Below, in pieces: positions 1 to 6,794 of a stretch of 21,006 bases of DNA. Source of the DNA: Flavobacterium sp. (GTDB lineage: Bacteria; Bacteroidota; Bacteroidia; Flavobacteriales; Flavobacteriaceae); the NCBI GenBank assembly GCA_030153045.1, contig JASLID010000015.1, forward strand, positions 1-21,006, read 5' to 3'. Position numbers and translations under genes: made by a program. Numbering within the stretch: the first letter of the stretch is position 1; each line of letters starts with the position of its first letter. The notes under the pieces were generated by a model. That model was not told the origin of the DNA and did not search any database. It saw only the letters and a list, made by a program, of their open reading frames with translations.

Positions 1-66
1 CTAGACGAGGACTTGTAGCGGATAGCCCGACCCGATCTCGTCTTTTGGGACGAGAGAGGGACACGC
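1..66 (+). repeat. Partial dispersed flavobacterial intergenic element (3' half), cut by window start
   Basis: The stretch contains GCGGATAGCCCGACCC (18-33) followed by a strong hairpin: TCTCGTC (36-42) pairs with GACGAGA (49-55) across a TTTTGG loop. CCC (31-33) and GGG (58-60) extend the stem beyond a small internal loop. From memory, this arrangement is the downstream half of an intergenic element repeated many times in Flavobacterium genomes; its upstream half (TAGCCC-n-GAT...) is seen at 7523 and, inverted, near 3958. It lies just past the stop of the permease gene. There is no T-run on the permease side, so it is not a classic intrinsic terminator for that gene. Function is unknown. Confidence 0.5.
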
Positions 67-75
67 CGTAAAAAC

Positions 76-1329
76 CTACGTGAATTTAATTGCTTTAACT
101 GGAGAAATCTTGGTGATGAGATAAGACGGAATTAGTAGGACTACTAAGCATATTACTACTGTACCTATATTTAAAAGTAAAATTGAGACTATATTAATGT
201 CGACTGGCGCTGTATTCACATAATAGTTTTCGGGATTTAGTTTGATTACGCCGAAATACTTTTGAATGAGTAACATTCCAATTCCTATTAGATTTCCCCA
301 AAACAATCCTTTTGAGATGAGATGAAAAGCATTATACAGGAATATTTTACGAACCGTCCAATTACTTGCTCCTATAGATTTAAGAATTCCTATCATTTGG
401 GTTCGTTCTAATATAAGCACCAACAATGCTACTATCATATTAATGGTAGCAACGAGTATCATTATAAATAGAATAACTACAATATTGAAATCGAATAATT
501 TGAGCCACTCGAAAATGTAATAGTATTTCTGAGTAATGGTTTGTGTGTCGAGCGTTTTTGAGGCGTCCTCTTTATTTTGGGAATTATTGTAGACTTCGGC
601 ACCTTTTTCTTCGATTTTATTAAAATCATCGATAAAAACTTCGAAAGCGCCTACTTCGGTTGGTTTCCATTTATTGATTCGCTGGATATGACGAATGTCT
701 CCTATTATATAGGTAGCATCAAATTCTTGAAATCCGGAATTGTAAACTCCTACGATAGTAAAGACACGAAGGTTGGGCAATTGACTCCCGTTTTCTTTCA
801 TGAAAAAGGTATTGCATTTGTCACCGACTTTGAGTTCTAGTCGGTTTGCTAAATATTCGGAGATAATAATTTCGGGGTTGAGATTCGATTTTAGATTTGG
901 AATTCGGCCTTTCACTAAATATTCGGCCATGTTATCCCAAAGATAGTCCTTACCTACTCCTTTGAAAACAATCCCTTCGAATGCTTTTTCAGTACGAATG
1001 ATTCCAGCTTTACTAGCAACGGCTTGGATATACTTGATTCCATCAACTGCTTTGAACTTTGGATAAAAATCCTGATTGGTTGACACTGGGTCGAGACTTA
1101 CTTGCGATTGATTGTCATTAAAATTAGAAATAAGAATATGTCCGTTGAACGCAGCCACTTTTTGGCGTATTTTTTGCTGTAACCCAATTCCTGTTGCTAC
1201 CGAAACGATCATCATGATCAAACCGATGGCAATAGCCGTTATCGCGATTTTTATAATTGGCGCAGATATACTACTTTTATGGTCTTTAGCGTTTGTTAAA
1301 CGCTTGGCTATAAAATATTCTAAATTCAA
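76..1329 (-). CDS. ABC transporter permease, FtsX/LolC-LolE type
   Basis: This is a 417-residue inner-membrane protein of the MacB/FtsX permease family, the class that includes LolC/LolE of the lipoprotein-releasing system. One helix lies near the N-terminus (about 26-49). A large periplasmic domain (about 50-280) follows, then three C-terminal helices (about 283-306, 335-357 and 380-402). This 1+3 helix layout and the ERTQMIGILKSIGAS segment between helices 2 and 3 are typical. It should work with an LolD-like ATPase, which is not in the window. The start is TTG; an in-frame TAA two codons upstream rules out an earlier start, and the next Met lies inside helix 1. That start is only 5 bases from the start of the divergent NamZ-like gene. 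Lipoprotein release is inferred from family, and another substrate is possible. Confidence 0.85.
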   Translation of the reverse strand: MNLEYFIAKRLTNAKDHKSSISAPIIKIAITAIAIGLIMMIVSVATGIGLQQKIRQKVAAFNGHILISNFNDNQSQVSLDPVSTNQDFYPKFKAVDGIKYIQAVASKAGIIRTEKAFEGIVFKGVGKDYLWDNMAEYLVKGRIPNLKSNLNPEIIISEYLANRLELKVGDKCNTFFMKENGSQLPNLRVFTIVGVYNSGFQEFDATYIIGDIRHIQRINKWKPTEVGAFEVFIDDFNKIEEKGAEVYNNSQNKEDASKTLDTQTITQKYYYIFEWLKLFDFNIVVILFIMILVATINMIVALLVLILERTQMIGILKSIGASNWTVRKIFLYNAFHLISKGLFWGNLIGIGMLLIQKYFGVIKLNPENYYVNTAPVDINIVSILLLNIGTVVICLVVLLIPSYLITKISPVKAIKFT

Positions 1330-1334
1330 CGGTT

Positions 1335-2564
1335 ATGATTTACAAATTGGTGCTCAAAAATACAGTTTTATTCTTGCTTTTCGCAATTGTTTCGTGCGGA
1401 AATTGCAAGAAGAGTCTAGATAATAGAGAAAAGACAATAGAAAAAAGTACCGAAGCTAAATCTGATATTCTTCAAGAAGCCAACATAAAAACGGGCGCTG
1501 ATAATTATGTCGCCTATTTACCTTTATTGAAAGATAAAAAAGTTGGAATTGTCACCAATCAGACGGGGATTTTAACCAACAAAACTCATTTGGTCGATTT
1601 TTTATTAGAGAAAAAAATAAATTTACAAAAAATATATGCTCCAGAACATGGTTTCCGTGGCACTGCTGATGCTGGAGAATTAATAAAAGACGGCAAAGAT
1701 ACTAAAACAGGATTGCCAATTGTTTCGCTTTATGGAAACAACAAAAAGCCAAAGCCGGAACAATTAGCCGGAATTGACGTCTTGGTTTTTGACTTGCAAG
1801 ATGTAGGAGCGCGATTTTATACCTATATATCATCTCTACATTATGTAATGGAAGCTTGTGCTGAAAATAACATTACTCTTATTGTTCTAGACAGACCTAA
1901 TCCGAACGGAAATATTGTTGACGGTCCTATTTTAGAAAAGGAATTTACCAGTTTTGTGGGAATGCACCAAATTCCAATTCTTCACGGTATGACAATTGGC
2001 GAATATGCTAAAATGATCAATGGAGAAAAATGGCTTAAAAGCAGCATTCAATGTAAATTGGAAATAATTCCCTGTTTGAATTACACAAGAGACATGCCGT
2101 ATAGTTTGCTTACAAAGCCTTCTCCTAATTTACCCAACGACCAAGCTATCAATTTATATGCAAGTTTGTGTTTGTTTGAAGGAACCAATGTGAGCATGGG
2201 ACGTGGAACAGAGAAACAATTCCAGATTTACGGTTCTCCATTTTTACCGAAAAGCGATTTCAGTTTTATACCAAAACCTAATTTAGGAGCTAAAGAACCA
2301 ACCTATAAAGACCAATTGTGTTATGGAGAGGATTTATCAGCTATAGCCAAAGTAAACCAATTGGAATTGAAATGGTTGATCAAAGCCTATCAAAAGACTG
2401 CTGATAAATCGAAATTCTTTAATGATTTCTTTACCAAACTAGCAGGAACTAAGAAACTGCAACAACAAATTGAAGCAGGAACTTCAGAAACTGAGATTAG
2501 AAACTCTTGGAAAAAGGGAATTGAAGATTTTAAAGCGATGAGAAAACCATACCTATTATATTAA
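1335..2564 (+). CDS. Exo-beta-N-acetylmuramidase NamZ-like lipoprotein (DUF1343)
   Basis: This is a 409-residue exported lipoprotein. A hydrophobic signal ends in lipobox AIVSC (Cys21), so it should be anchored to a membrane facing the periplasm. The rest is a full DUF1343 domain, a family now named NamZ (GH171) after enzymes that remove terminal N-acetylmuramic acid from peptidoglycan fragments. Conserved blocks are visible: VGIVTNQTG (70-78), YAPEHGFRG (101-109), VFDLQDVGARFYTY (151-164), LDRPNPNG (185-192) and HGMTIGEYA (217-225). The glutamate of PEHGFRG is a likely active-site residue. The probable role is cell-wall recycling or scavenging. Its start codon is 5 bases from the divergent permease start, and its stop overlaps the stop of the convergent YkgJ-like gene. 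Family assignment is firm; exact substrate is inferred. Confidence 0.88.
   Translation: MIYKLVLKNTVLFLLFAIVSCGNCKKSLDNREKTIEKSTEAKSDILQEANIKTGADNYVAYLPLLKDKKVGIVTNQTGILTNKTHLVDFLLEKKINLQKIYAPEHGFRGTADAGELIKDGKDTKTGLPIVSLYGNNKKPKPEQLAGIDVLVFDLQDVGARFYTYISSLHYVMEACAENNITLIVLDRPNPNGNIVDGPILEKEFTSFVGMHQIPILHGMTIGEYAKMINGEKWLKSSIQCKLEIIPCLNYTRDMPYSLLTKPSPNLPNDQAINLYASLCLFEGTNVSMGRGTEKQFQIYGSPFLPKSDFSFIPKPNLGAKEPTYKDQLCYGEDLSAIAKVNQLELKWLIKAYQKTADKSKFFNDFFTKLAGTKKLQQQIEAGTSETEIRNSWKKGIEDFKAMRKPYLLY
1355..1386 (-). promoter_or_regulatory. Candidate promoter for the ABC permease gene, inside the divergent gene
   Basis: Read on the minus strand, TATTTTTG (1362-1355) matches the Bacteroidota -7 consensus TAnnTTTG. 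It is preceded, after 21 bases, by a TTG (1386-1384) suitable as a -33 element. It lies about 26 bases upstream of the TTG start codon and within the signal-peptide codons of the NamZ-like gene. There is almost no space between the two genes, so a promoter inside the neighbour is expected. This is a consensus match only. Confidence 0.35.
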
Positions 2565-3058
2565 AGCGGCATTTTCTTTTTCATTTCTTCTACAATATTG
2601 TACGCCGCTGGACAAATCGCCACATTTTTCAAAGTAAGATCTGAAATTTGTTGGAATTTCTTTCTGTCGGTATGTGGAAATTCACGACAAGCTTTTGGTC
2701 TCACGTCATAAATCATGCAATAGTTTTCGTTATCTAAAAACGTACACGGCACACTTTGCAACACATAATCTTTATCTTCATCAACACGCAGGTATTGGTC
2801 AATGAATTGTTGTGGTTTCTGCTTTAGGTGTTTTGAGATGCGTTCGATATCCGCCGAAGTAAAAAGTGGCCCAGTGGTTTTACAGCAATTGGCACATTTT
2901 AGGCAATCGGTTCTTTTAAATTCTGCATCGTGTAATTCCTGCATTACATAATCCAAATTCTTGGGCGTTTTCTTTTTCAGCTTATCGAAATATTTCTTAT
3001 TTTCGATATGCTTATCTTTGGCTAGTTTTTGAATTTCGTTTAATGAAGGTTTCAGCAT
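2561..3058 (-). CDS. YkgJ-type cysteine-cluster protein (putative zinc/iron-binding)
   Basis: This is a 165-residue cytoplasmic protein of the YkgJ/CxxCxxCC family. It carries C52-x2-C55-x2-C58-C59 (CLKCANCC), then C105 (VPCTFL), C114 (YCMIY) and C124 in the typical RPKACREFP segment, plus C149 near the end. These cysteines are thought to bind a metal ion or an iron-sulfur cluster; no reaction is established for the family. The N-terminal 45 residues are charged and lysine-rich. Its stop codon TAA overlaps, on the other strand, the TAA of the NamZ-like gene (2561-2564), so the two transcripts converge with no terminator between them. The start ATG at 3058 faces the methyltransferase gene across a 90-base gap. 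Confidence 0.85.
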   Translation of the reverse strand: MLKPSLNEIQKLAKDKHIENKKYFDKLKKKTPKNLDYVMQELHDAEFKRTDCLKCANCCKTTGPLFTSADIERISKHLKQKPQQFIDQYLRVDEDKDYVLQSVPCTFLDNENYCMIYDVRPKACREFPHTDRKKFQQISDLTLKNVAICPAAYNIVEEMKKKMPL

Positions 3059-3096
3059 TTGTGGATGGATTATCGGTTAATCGAAAAATCTCTGTG

Positions 3097-3130
3097 CAAA
3101 ATTACTAAAATCAAATCAACACACGAGCAA
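3097..3130 (-). promoter_or_regulatory. Candidate promoter for the YkgJ-like gene
   Basis: On the minus strand TAATTTTG followed by C (3104-3096) fits the -7 consensus TAnnTTTG. A TTG at 3130-3128, 23 bases upstream, could be the -33 element, at the long end of usual spacing. The -7 box is about 38 bases before the ATG at 3058. It is a consensus match only. Confidence 0.35.
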
Positions 3131-3148
3131 TTTAACACATCAACAATA

Positions 3149-3850
3149 ATGAAAGACCTTTTTGGAAAAGCCATACTTGATTTTCAAACGAATAATGAGC
3201 CCGAAGACTTAATTACTGAGACGTCTATTTCGGAAGCGGATGTCATGAGTGTTGCTTATTTGTTTCGCTCTTTTGCAGAAATGCCGGAATTGGAACAAAA
3301 AGCATTGGAATTAGCCAAAGGAAAAATATTAGACGTGGGTTGTGGCGCTGGAAGTCATGCGTTGTATCTTCAAAACGATCGACAATTGGATGTCACCTCC
3401 ATCGATATTTCTCCAAATGCGATTGAAGCCTGTCAGCTTCGAGGATTGAAAAACACTCGAGTTCAAAATCTTTTGGATATCGAAAATGATACTTTTGACA
3501 CTATTATATTATTGATGAACGGAACGGGAATTTTCGGAACGCTAGCCGAAACTTCAAAATACCTTCAAAAATTAAAATCCCTTTTGAATCCAAACGGTCA
3601 AATCCTGATTGATTCATCAGACATCATATATATGTTTGATCAAGATTTTGATGGCGCTTATGATGTTCCTGCTGATGGTTATTATGGCGAATTGACTTTT
3701 ACCGTTTCTTATAAAAATGAAACCGAAGACACTTTTCCTTGGTTGTACCTTGATTATAATACTTTACAAAATGCAGCCAATGCGAATGGATTACAATGCG
3801 AATTGATTATTGAAGGGAAGCATTTTGATTATTTAGCCAGACTTTTTTAG
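3149..3850 (+). CDS. Class I SAM-dependent methyltransferase
   Basis: This is a 233-residue cytoplasmic enzyme with a class I Rossmann methyltransferase fold. Motif I is ILDVGCGAGSH (60-70), which binds S-adenosylmethionine. It is followed by the acidic end of strand 2 in VTSIDIS (82-88) and a motif IV-like segment, TIILLMNGTGIF. The substrate is not recognisable. I chose ATG 3149 over an in-frame ATG at 3059, because the extra 30 residues are unlike any methyltransferase N-terminus and would cover the promoter of the divergent YkgJ-like gene. MKDLFGKAILDFQTN is the start expected for the flavobacterial family. It ends just before a dispersed repeat element. Confidence 0.82.
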   Translation: MKDLFGKAILDFQTNNEPEDLITETSISEADVMSVAYLFRSFAEMPELEQKALELAKGKILDVGCGAGSHALYLQNDRQLDVTSIDISPNAIEACQLRGLKNTRVQNLLDIENDTFDTIILLMNGTGIFGTLAETSKYLQKLKSLLNPNGQILIDSSDIIYMFDQDFDGAYDVPADGYYGELTFTVSYKNETEDTFPWLYLDYNTLQNAANANGLQCELIIEGKHFDYLARLF

Positions 3851-3855
3851 AAGCT

Positions 3856-3958
3856 ATTCCAGCACCCGAGGCTGAAAGCCGAACTGGCGAAGCAATTCGT
3901 TTCAATCTTTTCCTTTTTAAAGAAAAAAGCAAAAGGATTTTCACTACTATCTGGGCTA
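3856..3958 (-). repeat. Dispersed flavobacterial intergenic element, inverted copy
   Basis: On the minus strand this begins TAGCCC-A-GAT and continues AGTGAAAATCCTTTT. That 28-base segment (3958-3931) matches the copy at 7523-7550 in 25 positions. A long hairpin follows: AATC-TTTT (3904-3911) pairs with AAAAGGATT (3931-3939), and CTTTTT (3913-3918) with AAAAAG (3924-3929). A second small hairpin has CCAG (3859-3862) facing CTGG (3884-3887), enclosing GGC/GCC. The element fills the gap between the convergent methyltransferase and aminotransferase genes, where it could end transcription from both sides. No coding potential was seen. Confidence 0.6.
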
Positions 3959-3960
3959 GT

Positions 3961-5118
3961 TTACACTTTAATCAAATCGGTTGTGGCCACAATATCCTGT
4001 AAAGCTTTATACAAAACATCTAAATCTTCTTGTGAATTATAGGCATTGATGGAATATCTCAGATAGACATTTCCGTTTAAAGGCATAACCGGAATTTGGA
4101 TTTTGTATTTGTCGTACAACAACTCTTTTAATTCTGTTGGTTTATCGGTATTGATAGGAACGCTCGCCATTTGACCTAAAAACTCATTCGTGATGGGACA
4201 AATTGGTTGGGTCTTAAATAAATCGCAAAAACGTTGATAATTGTCCAAAACCATTTGTTTGCAAACTTTTGATTTTTCTTTCCAGTTGTTTTCAGAAAGA
4301 AAGCTGATTACTGTTGGCGTACACAAATAAGCCGAAAAATCTTTTGTCCCGTTATATTCATGATAATCTAAAAACTGACTTTCGCCAGGCGTCAAACTTT
4401 CATAACCCCAACTCACCACTAAAGGATCTAAATCGTTTTGCAATTCTTTTTTTACGTAAAGAAATGAGCTGCCTTTGGGCGCCAACATCCATTTGTGCAA
4501 AGTGCCAGTATAATAATCCGGATTCAATTCTTGAATATTCAAATCGATATGACCTGGAACATGGGCTCCGTCAACGATAGTGATAAGCCCCAACTTTTGT
4601 GCTTTGTCGCAAATTTCTTTTACGGGAAATATCAAAGCAGTAGCACTTGACATCTGATTGATAAAAATCACCTTGGTTTTTGAAGAGTATCCTTTCCAGA
4701 ATTCTTCAAGAATTTGTTCTTTGGAAACTATAGGCAGTGAAATATTTTGACGAATGTATTTGGCTCCCGTCTTTTTGCAAAAGAAATTCCATGTTCTGTC
4801 TAACGCGCCGTATTCGTGATTGGTAGAAAGAATTTCATCTCCTGACTGCAAATTCAAACTTCTAATGATGGTATTGACTGCAAAAGTGGGGTTGGGAGTA
4901 AAAAACAAATCAGGAGCTTCACAACCAATAAATTTCGACAAACTTTCTCTGGCTGTTTTTAAATAGCCTGTTAACGATTTTTGCATGAAATACACCGGCT
5001 CCAGCTCTAATTCGTGTTGGAAACGCTGAAATTCTTTGAAAACTGGTTTAGGGCAGGCTCCAAAAGAACCGTGGTTAAGAAATGTGATTTTATCAGTTAG
5101 CAGGAATTGCGATTTCAT
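3961..5118 (-). CDS. Aminotransferase class V-fold PLP enzyme (isopenicillin N epimerase / cysteine desulfurase-like)
   Basis: This is a 385-residue cytoplasmic PLP enzyme of fold type I, class V. The N-terminal LNHGSFGACP (14-23) is the hallmark of the branch containing isopenicillin N epimerase-like and EgtE-like proteins. VDGAHVPG holds Asp183, which should pair with the pyridine nitrogen, and Lys209 in LHKWMLAPKG should form the internal aldimine. QMSSATALIFPV (about 171-182 before the Asp motif) is the usual PLP-contacting segment. The family includes epimerases, C-S lyases and desulfurases, so the reaction cannot be given. It lies 70 bases downstream of a TonB-domain gene, separated by that gene's terminator. 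There is no sign that it is kynureninase despite kmo elsewhere in the window. Confidence 0.82.
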   Translation of the reverse strand: MKSQFLLTDKITFLNHGSFGACPKPVFKEFQRFQHELELEPVYFMQKSLTGYLKTARESLSKFIGCEAPDLFFTPNPTFAVNTIIRSLNLQSGDEILSTNHEYGALDRTWNFFCKKTGAKYIRQNISLPIVSKEQILEEFWKGYSSKTKVIFINQMSSATALIFPVKEICDKAQKLGLITIVDGAHVPGHIDLNIQELNPDYYTGTLHKWMLAPKGSSFLYVKKELQNDLDPLVVSWGYESLTPGESQFLDYHEYNGTKDFSAYLCTPTVISFLSENNWKEKSKVCKQMVLDNYQRFCDLFKTQPICPITNEFLGQMASVPINTDKPTELKELLYDKYKIQIPVMPLNGNVYLRYSINAYNSQEDLDVLYKALQDIVATTDLIKV

Positions 5119-5134
5119 AAATTCAATTTCTTGT

Positions 5135-5166
5135 AAAAATAAAAAATCCCGAACAAATCGGGATTT
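5135..5166 (-). terminator. Intrinsic terminator of the first TonB-domain gene
   Basis: AAATCCCGA (5144-5152) and TCGGGATTT (5158-5166) form a perfect 9-base-pair stem with loop ACAAA. On the minus strand the stem is followed by a T-rich run (5146-5135). It begins 22 bases past the stop codon at 5189 and ends transcription before the PLP enzyme gene. Confidence 0.75.
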
Positions 5167-5188
5167 AAATTTTATAATACTATCAAAT

Positions 5189-5584
5189 TTATTTGATAGT
5201 GATAGGAAAACTGTACACTACTGGAACATTAATGCCTTTTTGTCTTCCTGGTGTCCATTTAGGGCATTTAGACAAAACTCTTTTAATTTCTTTTCCAGCG
5301 CTACCAACATCTTTTAAAATATTAACTTGGCTTACATTTCCATTGATATCTATAACTATACTCACTTGTACTGTTCCTGTTTGTATATTCCCTTCTTCTT
5401 CATCTTCTGGAACTTGATAATTTTTCATTACAAATTTCATAAACTCATTTATTCCGCCAGGAAATAACGGCTTCACCTCTACACTCTCATATTGCATAGG
5501 TATATCCATAGATTTACCTAACGATTGAGGAAACATTAAATTTCCAACTAGAAAACTTAATAACACAACTACAAATTTTTTCAT
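5189..5584 (-). CDS. Secreted stand-alone TonB C-terminal domain protein (first of three)
   Basis: This is a 131-residue exported protein. MKKFVVVLLSFLVGNLMFPQS is a clear signal peptide. The remainder is a TonB C-terminal domain: PLFPGG and NEFMKFVMKNYQVPE open it, VSIVIDINGNVSQVNIL is the central strand pair, and CPKWTPGRQKG...VVYSFPITIK ends it. There is no transmembrane anchor, proline-rich spacer or ExbBD-contact segment, so it cannot act as a normal energy transducer. It should be free in the periplasm or outside. I chose ATG 5584; a TTG three codons upstream (5593) is possible but adds nothing. A strong promoter match lies upstream and a terminator just downstream, so it is probably a single-gene unit. 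Function is unknown. Confidence 0.8.
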   Translation of the reverse strand: MKKFVVVLLSFLVGNLMFPQSLGKSMDIPMQYESVEVKPLFPGGINEFMKFVMKNYQVPEDEEEGNIQTGTVQVSIVIDINGNVSQVNILKDVGSAGKEIKRVLSKCPKWTPGRQKGINVPVVYSFPITIK

Positions 5585-5642
5585 AATAATCAATTTACTT
5601 CATAAAAATTTCAAACACTTTATTATTAAAATTTGGGGACTC

Positions 5643-5674
5643 CAAAAATACATCCTGATTCGACGAAATACAAA
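5643..5674 (-). promoter_or_regulatory. Promoter of the first TonB-domain gene
   Basis: On the minus strand TTTG (5674-5671), 20 bases of spacer, then TATTTTTG (5650-5643) match the Bacteroidota housekeeping promoter consensus at both elements with ideal spacing. It predicts a leader of about 50 bases before ATG 5584. This is the best promoter match seen in the window. Confidence 0.55.
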
Positions 5675-5770
5675 ATAAAATCGATAAACTGTTTATAATT
5701 AAACAAATACGACAACAATACTTACAATGTAAATTTAACAGTGTCATTTTTTTGTAAGAAATAAAAACAT

Positions 5771-5806
5771 AAAAAAAATCAGCCAGTAAAACAACTGGCT
5801 GATTTT
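5771..5806 (-). terminator. Intrinsic terminator of the second TonB-domain gene
   Basis: AAAATCAGCCAGT (5775-5787) and ACTGGCTGATTTT (5794-5806) form a perfect 13-base-pair stem with a 6-base loop. On the minus strand it runs into a T-tract. It starts 31 bases after the stop at 5838. Confidence 0.8.
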
Positions 5807-5837
5807 CAATATTTTAAAATTCTTTTTTTTTGTAAAA

Positions 5838-6233
5838 CTAGTTCCTAATTGTAATAGGTAAAGTATAAACCACCCTAACTGGCTTTCCGTCTTGATCTCC
5901 CGGAGTCCATTTTGGTAATTTCATTATGACTCTTTTAGCTTCATCAGCTGAACCATGACCTAAATCATTTGTTACTTTAATGTCGCTTACACTTCCATTT
6001 GTTTCGATAACAAAACTCACTTTCATAACACCAGATAACCCTTCAACTTCTGGAGCAGCGAAATTTTTACCTACAAATTTGATGAATTCGTTCATTCCTC
6101 CTGGATACATAGGTTTGTTTTCGACAGTATCGTAAGGAATTGGCATGTTTTTATTGATCACACTCAAAGGGGCTTGAGCGGACACAAACTGCGTGGCAAA
6201 AAAAGCCAACACAAGGATTAGAAGATTTTTCAT
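5838..6233 (-). CDS. Secreted stand-alone TonB C-terminal domain protein (second of three)
   Basis: This is a 131-residue exported protein with signal peptide MKNLLILVLAFFATQFVSAQ. A single TonB C-terminal domain follows: VENKPMYPGGMNEFIKFVGK, then VSFVIETNGSVSDIKV, NDLGHGSADEAKRVI, and LPKWTPGDQDGKPVRVVYTLPI. Of the three small proteins it is the most like the domain of the true TonB in this window, which has FPGGAAGFAKYVQKNY, APKWKPGIQNGKTIRVRYSLPI and a matching DLG-G--AEA-R segment. It has no membrane anchor or proline-rich linker. Its own terminator follows. It may have arisen by duplication of a tonB 3' end joined to a signal peptide, which is inference. Confidence 0.82.
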   Translation of the reverse strand: MKNLLILVLAFFATQFVSAQAPLSVINKNMPIPYDTVENKPMYPGGMNEFIKFVGKNFAAPEVEGLSGVMKVSFVIETNGSVSDIKVTNDLGHGSADEAKRVIMKLPKWTPGDQDGKPVRVVYTLPITIRN

Positions 6234-6402
6234 AGCTGTGGTATTTTAGTTAAATTTTATTTTTATAACAATACATCACATTTGGTTAAGATTTTTTGTG
6301 GGGCAAAATATCTTTATTTCGGTAAAAATATATATTTTTTATTTAATTAATGAAAAATTAACATGCTTATTTTAAAATAGTTATAAACAAGCAACATCGA
6401 AA

Positions 6403-6789
6403 TCAACTCCTAATTCTAAAATTCACTGGGTATTTAATATCTAAACTAATTGGCTTACCTCCTCGCTTGGCTGGTTGCCATTTAGGTGCAAGTTTGATCA
6501 CTCGAATATATTCGGTTGCGATTTCAATATTAGGGAATTCTAAAATTTTAATATTCTTTATTTCCCCTGTTTCGGAAATAGTAAACGAAAAGACTAGTTT
6601 TCCTGCTTTTGTAACTTTAGACTTATCAACATTTTGATTAAGAAACACTCCGAATTTTTCTATTCCACCACCATTGAATTTTGCTTCGATAACATCTGAT
6701 GGATGCACATCTTCTGTATCCATTAGGAGCTCTTGTGAACTTACAGAAATTGAAACTAAGAATATGACAAGCGTAAAAAATGCTCTCAT
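6403..6789 (-). CDS. Secreted divergent TonB C-terminal domain protein (third of three)
   Basis: This is a 128-residue exported protein with signal peptide MRAFFTLVIFLVSISVSSQ. The domain is a diverged TonB C-terminal fold. FNGGGIEKFGVFLNQN replaces the usual FPGG segment, KLVFSFTISETGEIKNIKIL is the central part, and LAPKWQPAKRGGKPISLDIKYPV is the closing block. Its ATG lies 5 bases after the queE stop, so it is probably translated from the queE transcript, unlike its two relatives. No membrane anchor is present. Loss of the FPGG proline and of the PITI ending suggests it no longer binds the same partner as TonB. Function is unknown. Confidence 0.75.
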   Translation of the reverse strand: MRAFFTLVIFLVSISVSSQELLMDTEDVHPSDVIEAKFNGGGIEKFGVFLNQNVDKSKVTKAGKLVFSFTISETGEIKNIKILEFPNIEIATEYIRVIKLAPKWQPAKRGGKPISLDIKYPVNFRIRS

Positions 6790-6794
6790 TATAT

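Noticed and set aside
3059..3148. N-terminal extension of the methyltransferase from ATG 3059
   Set aside because: The extra residues do not resemble the family, and the region carries a promoter match for the divergent gene; ATG 3149 fits better.
3961..5118. Possible kynureninase acting with kmo
   Set aside because: The LNHGSFG N-terminus and HKWMLAPKG lysine motif belong to the isopenicillin N epimerase-like branch, the length is short for kynureninase, and kmo is 12 kb away.
6361..6402. A/T palindrome TATTTTAAAATA near the end of the third TonB-domain gene as a terminator
   Set aside because: The stem has no G-C pairs and no adjacent T-run of note, so it is likely chance in A/T-rich DNA.
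5189..6789. Small TonB-domain genes as broken remnants of tonB
   Set aside because: Each has an intact frame, its own signal peptide, and promoter, terminator or operon context, so they look like functional short genes.
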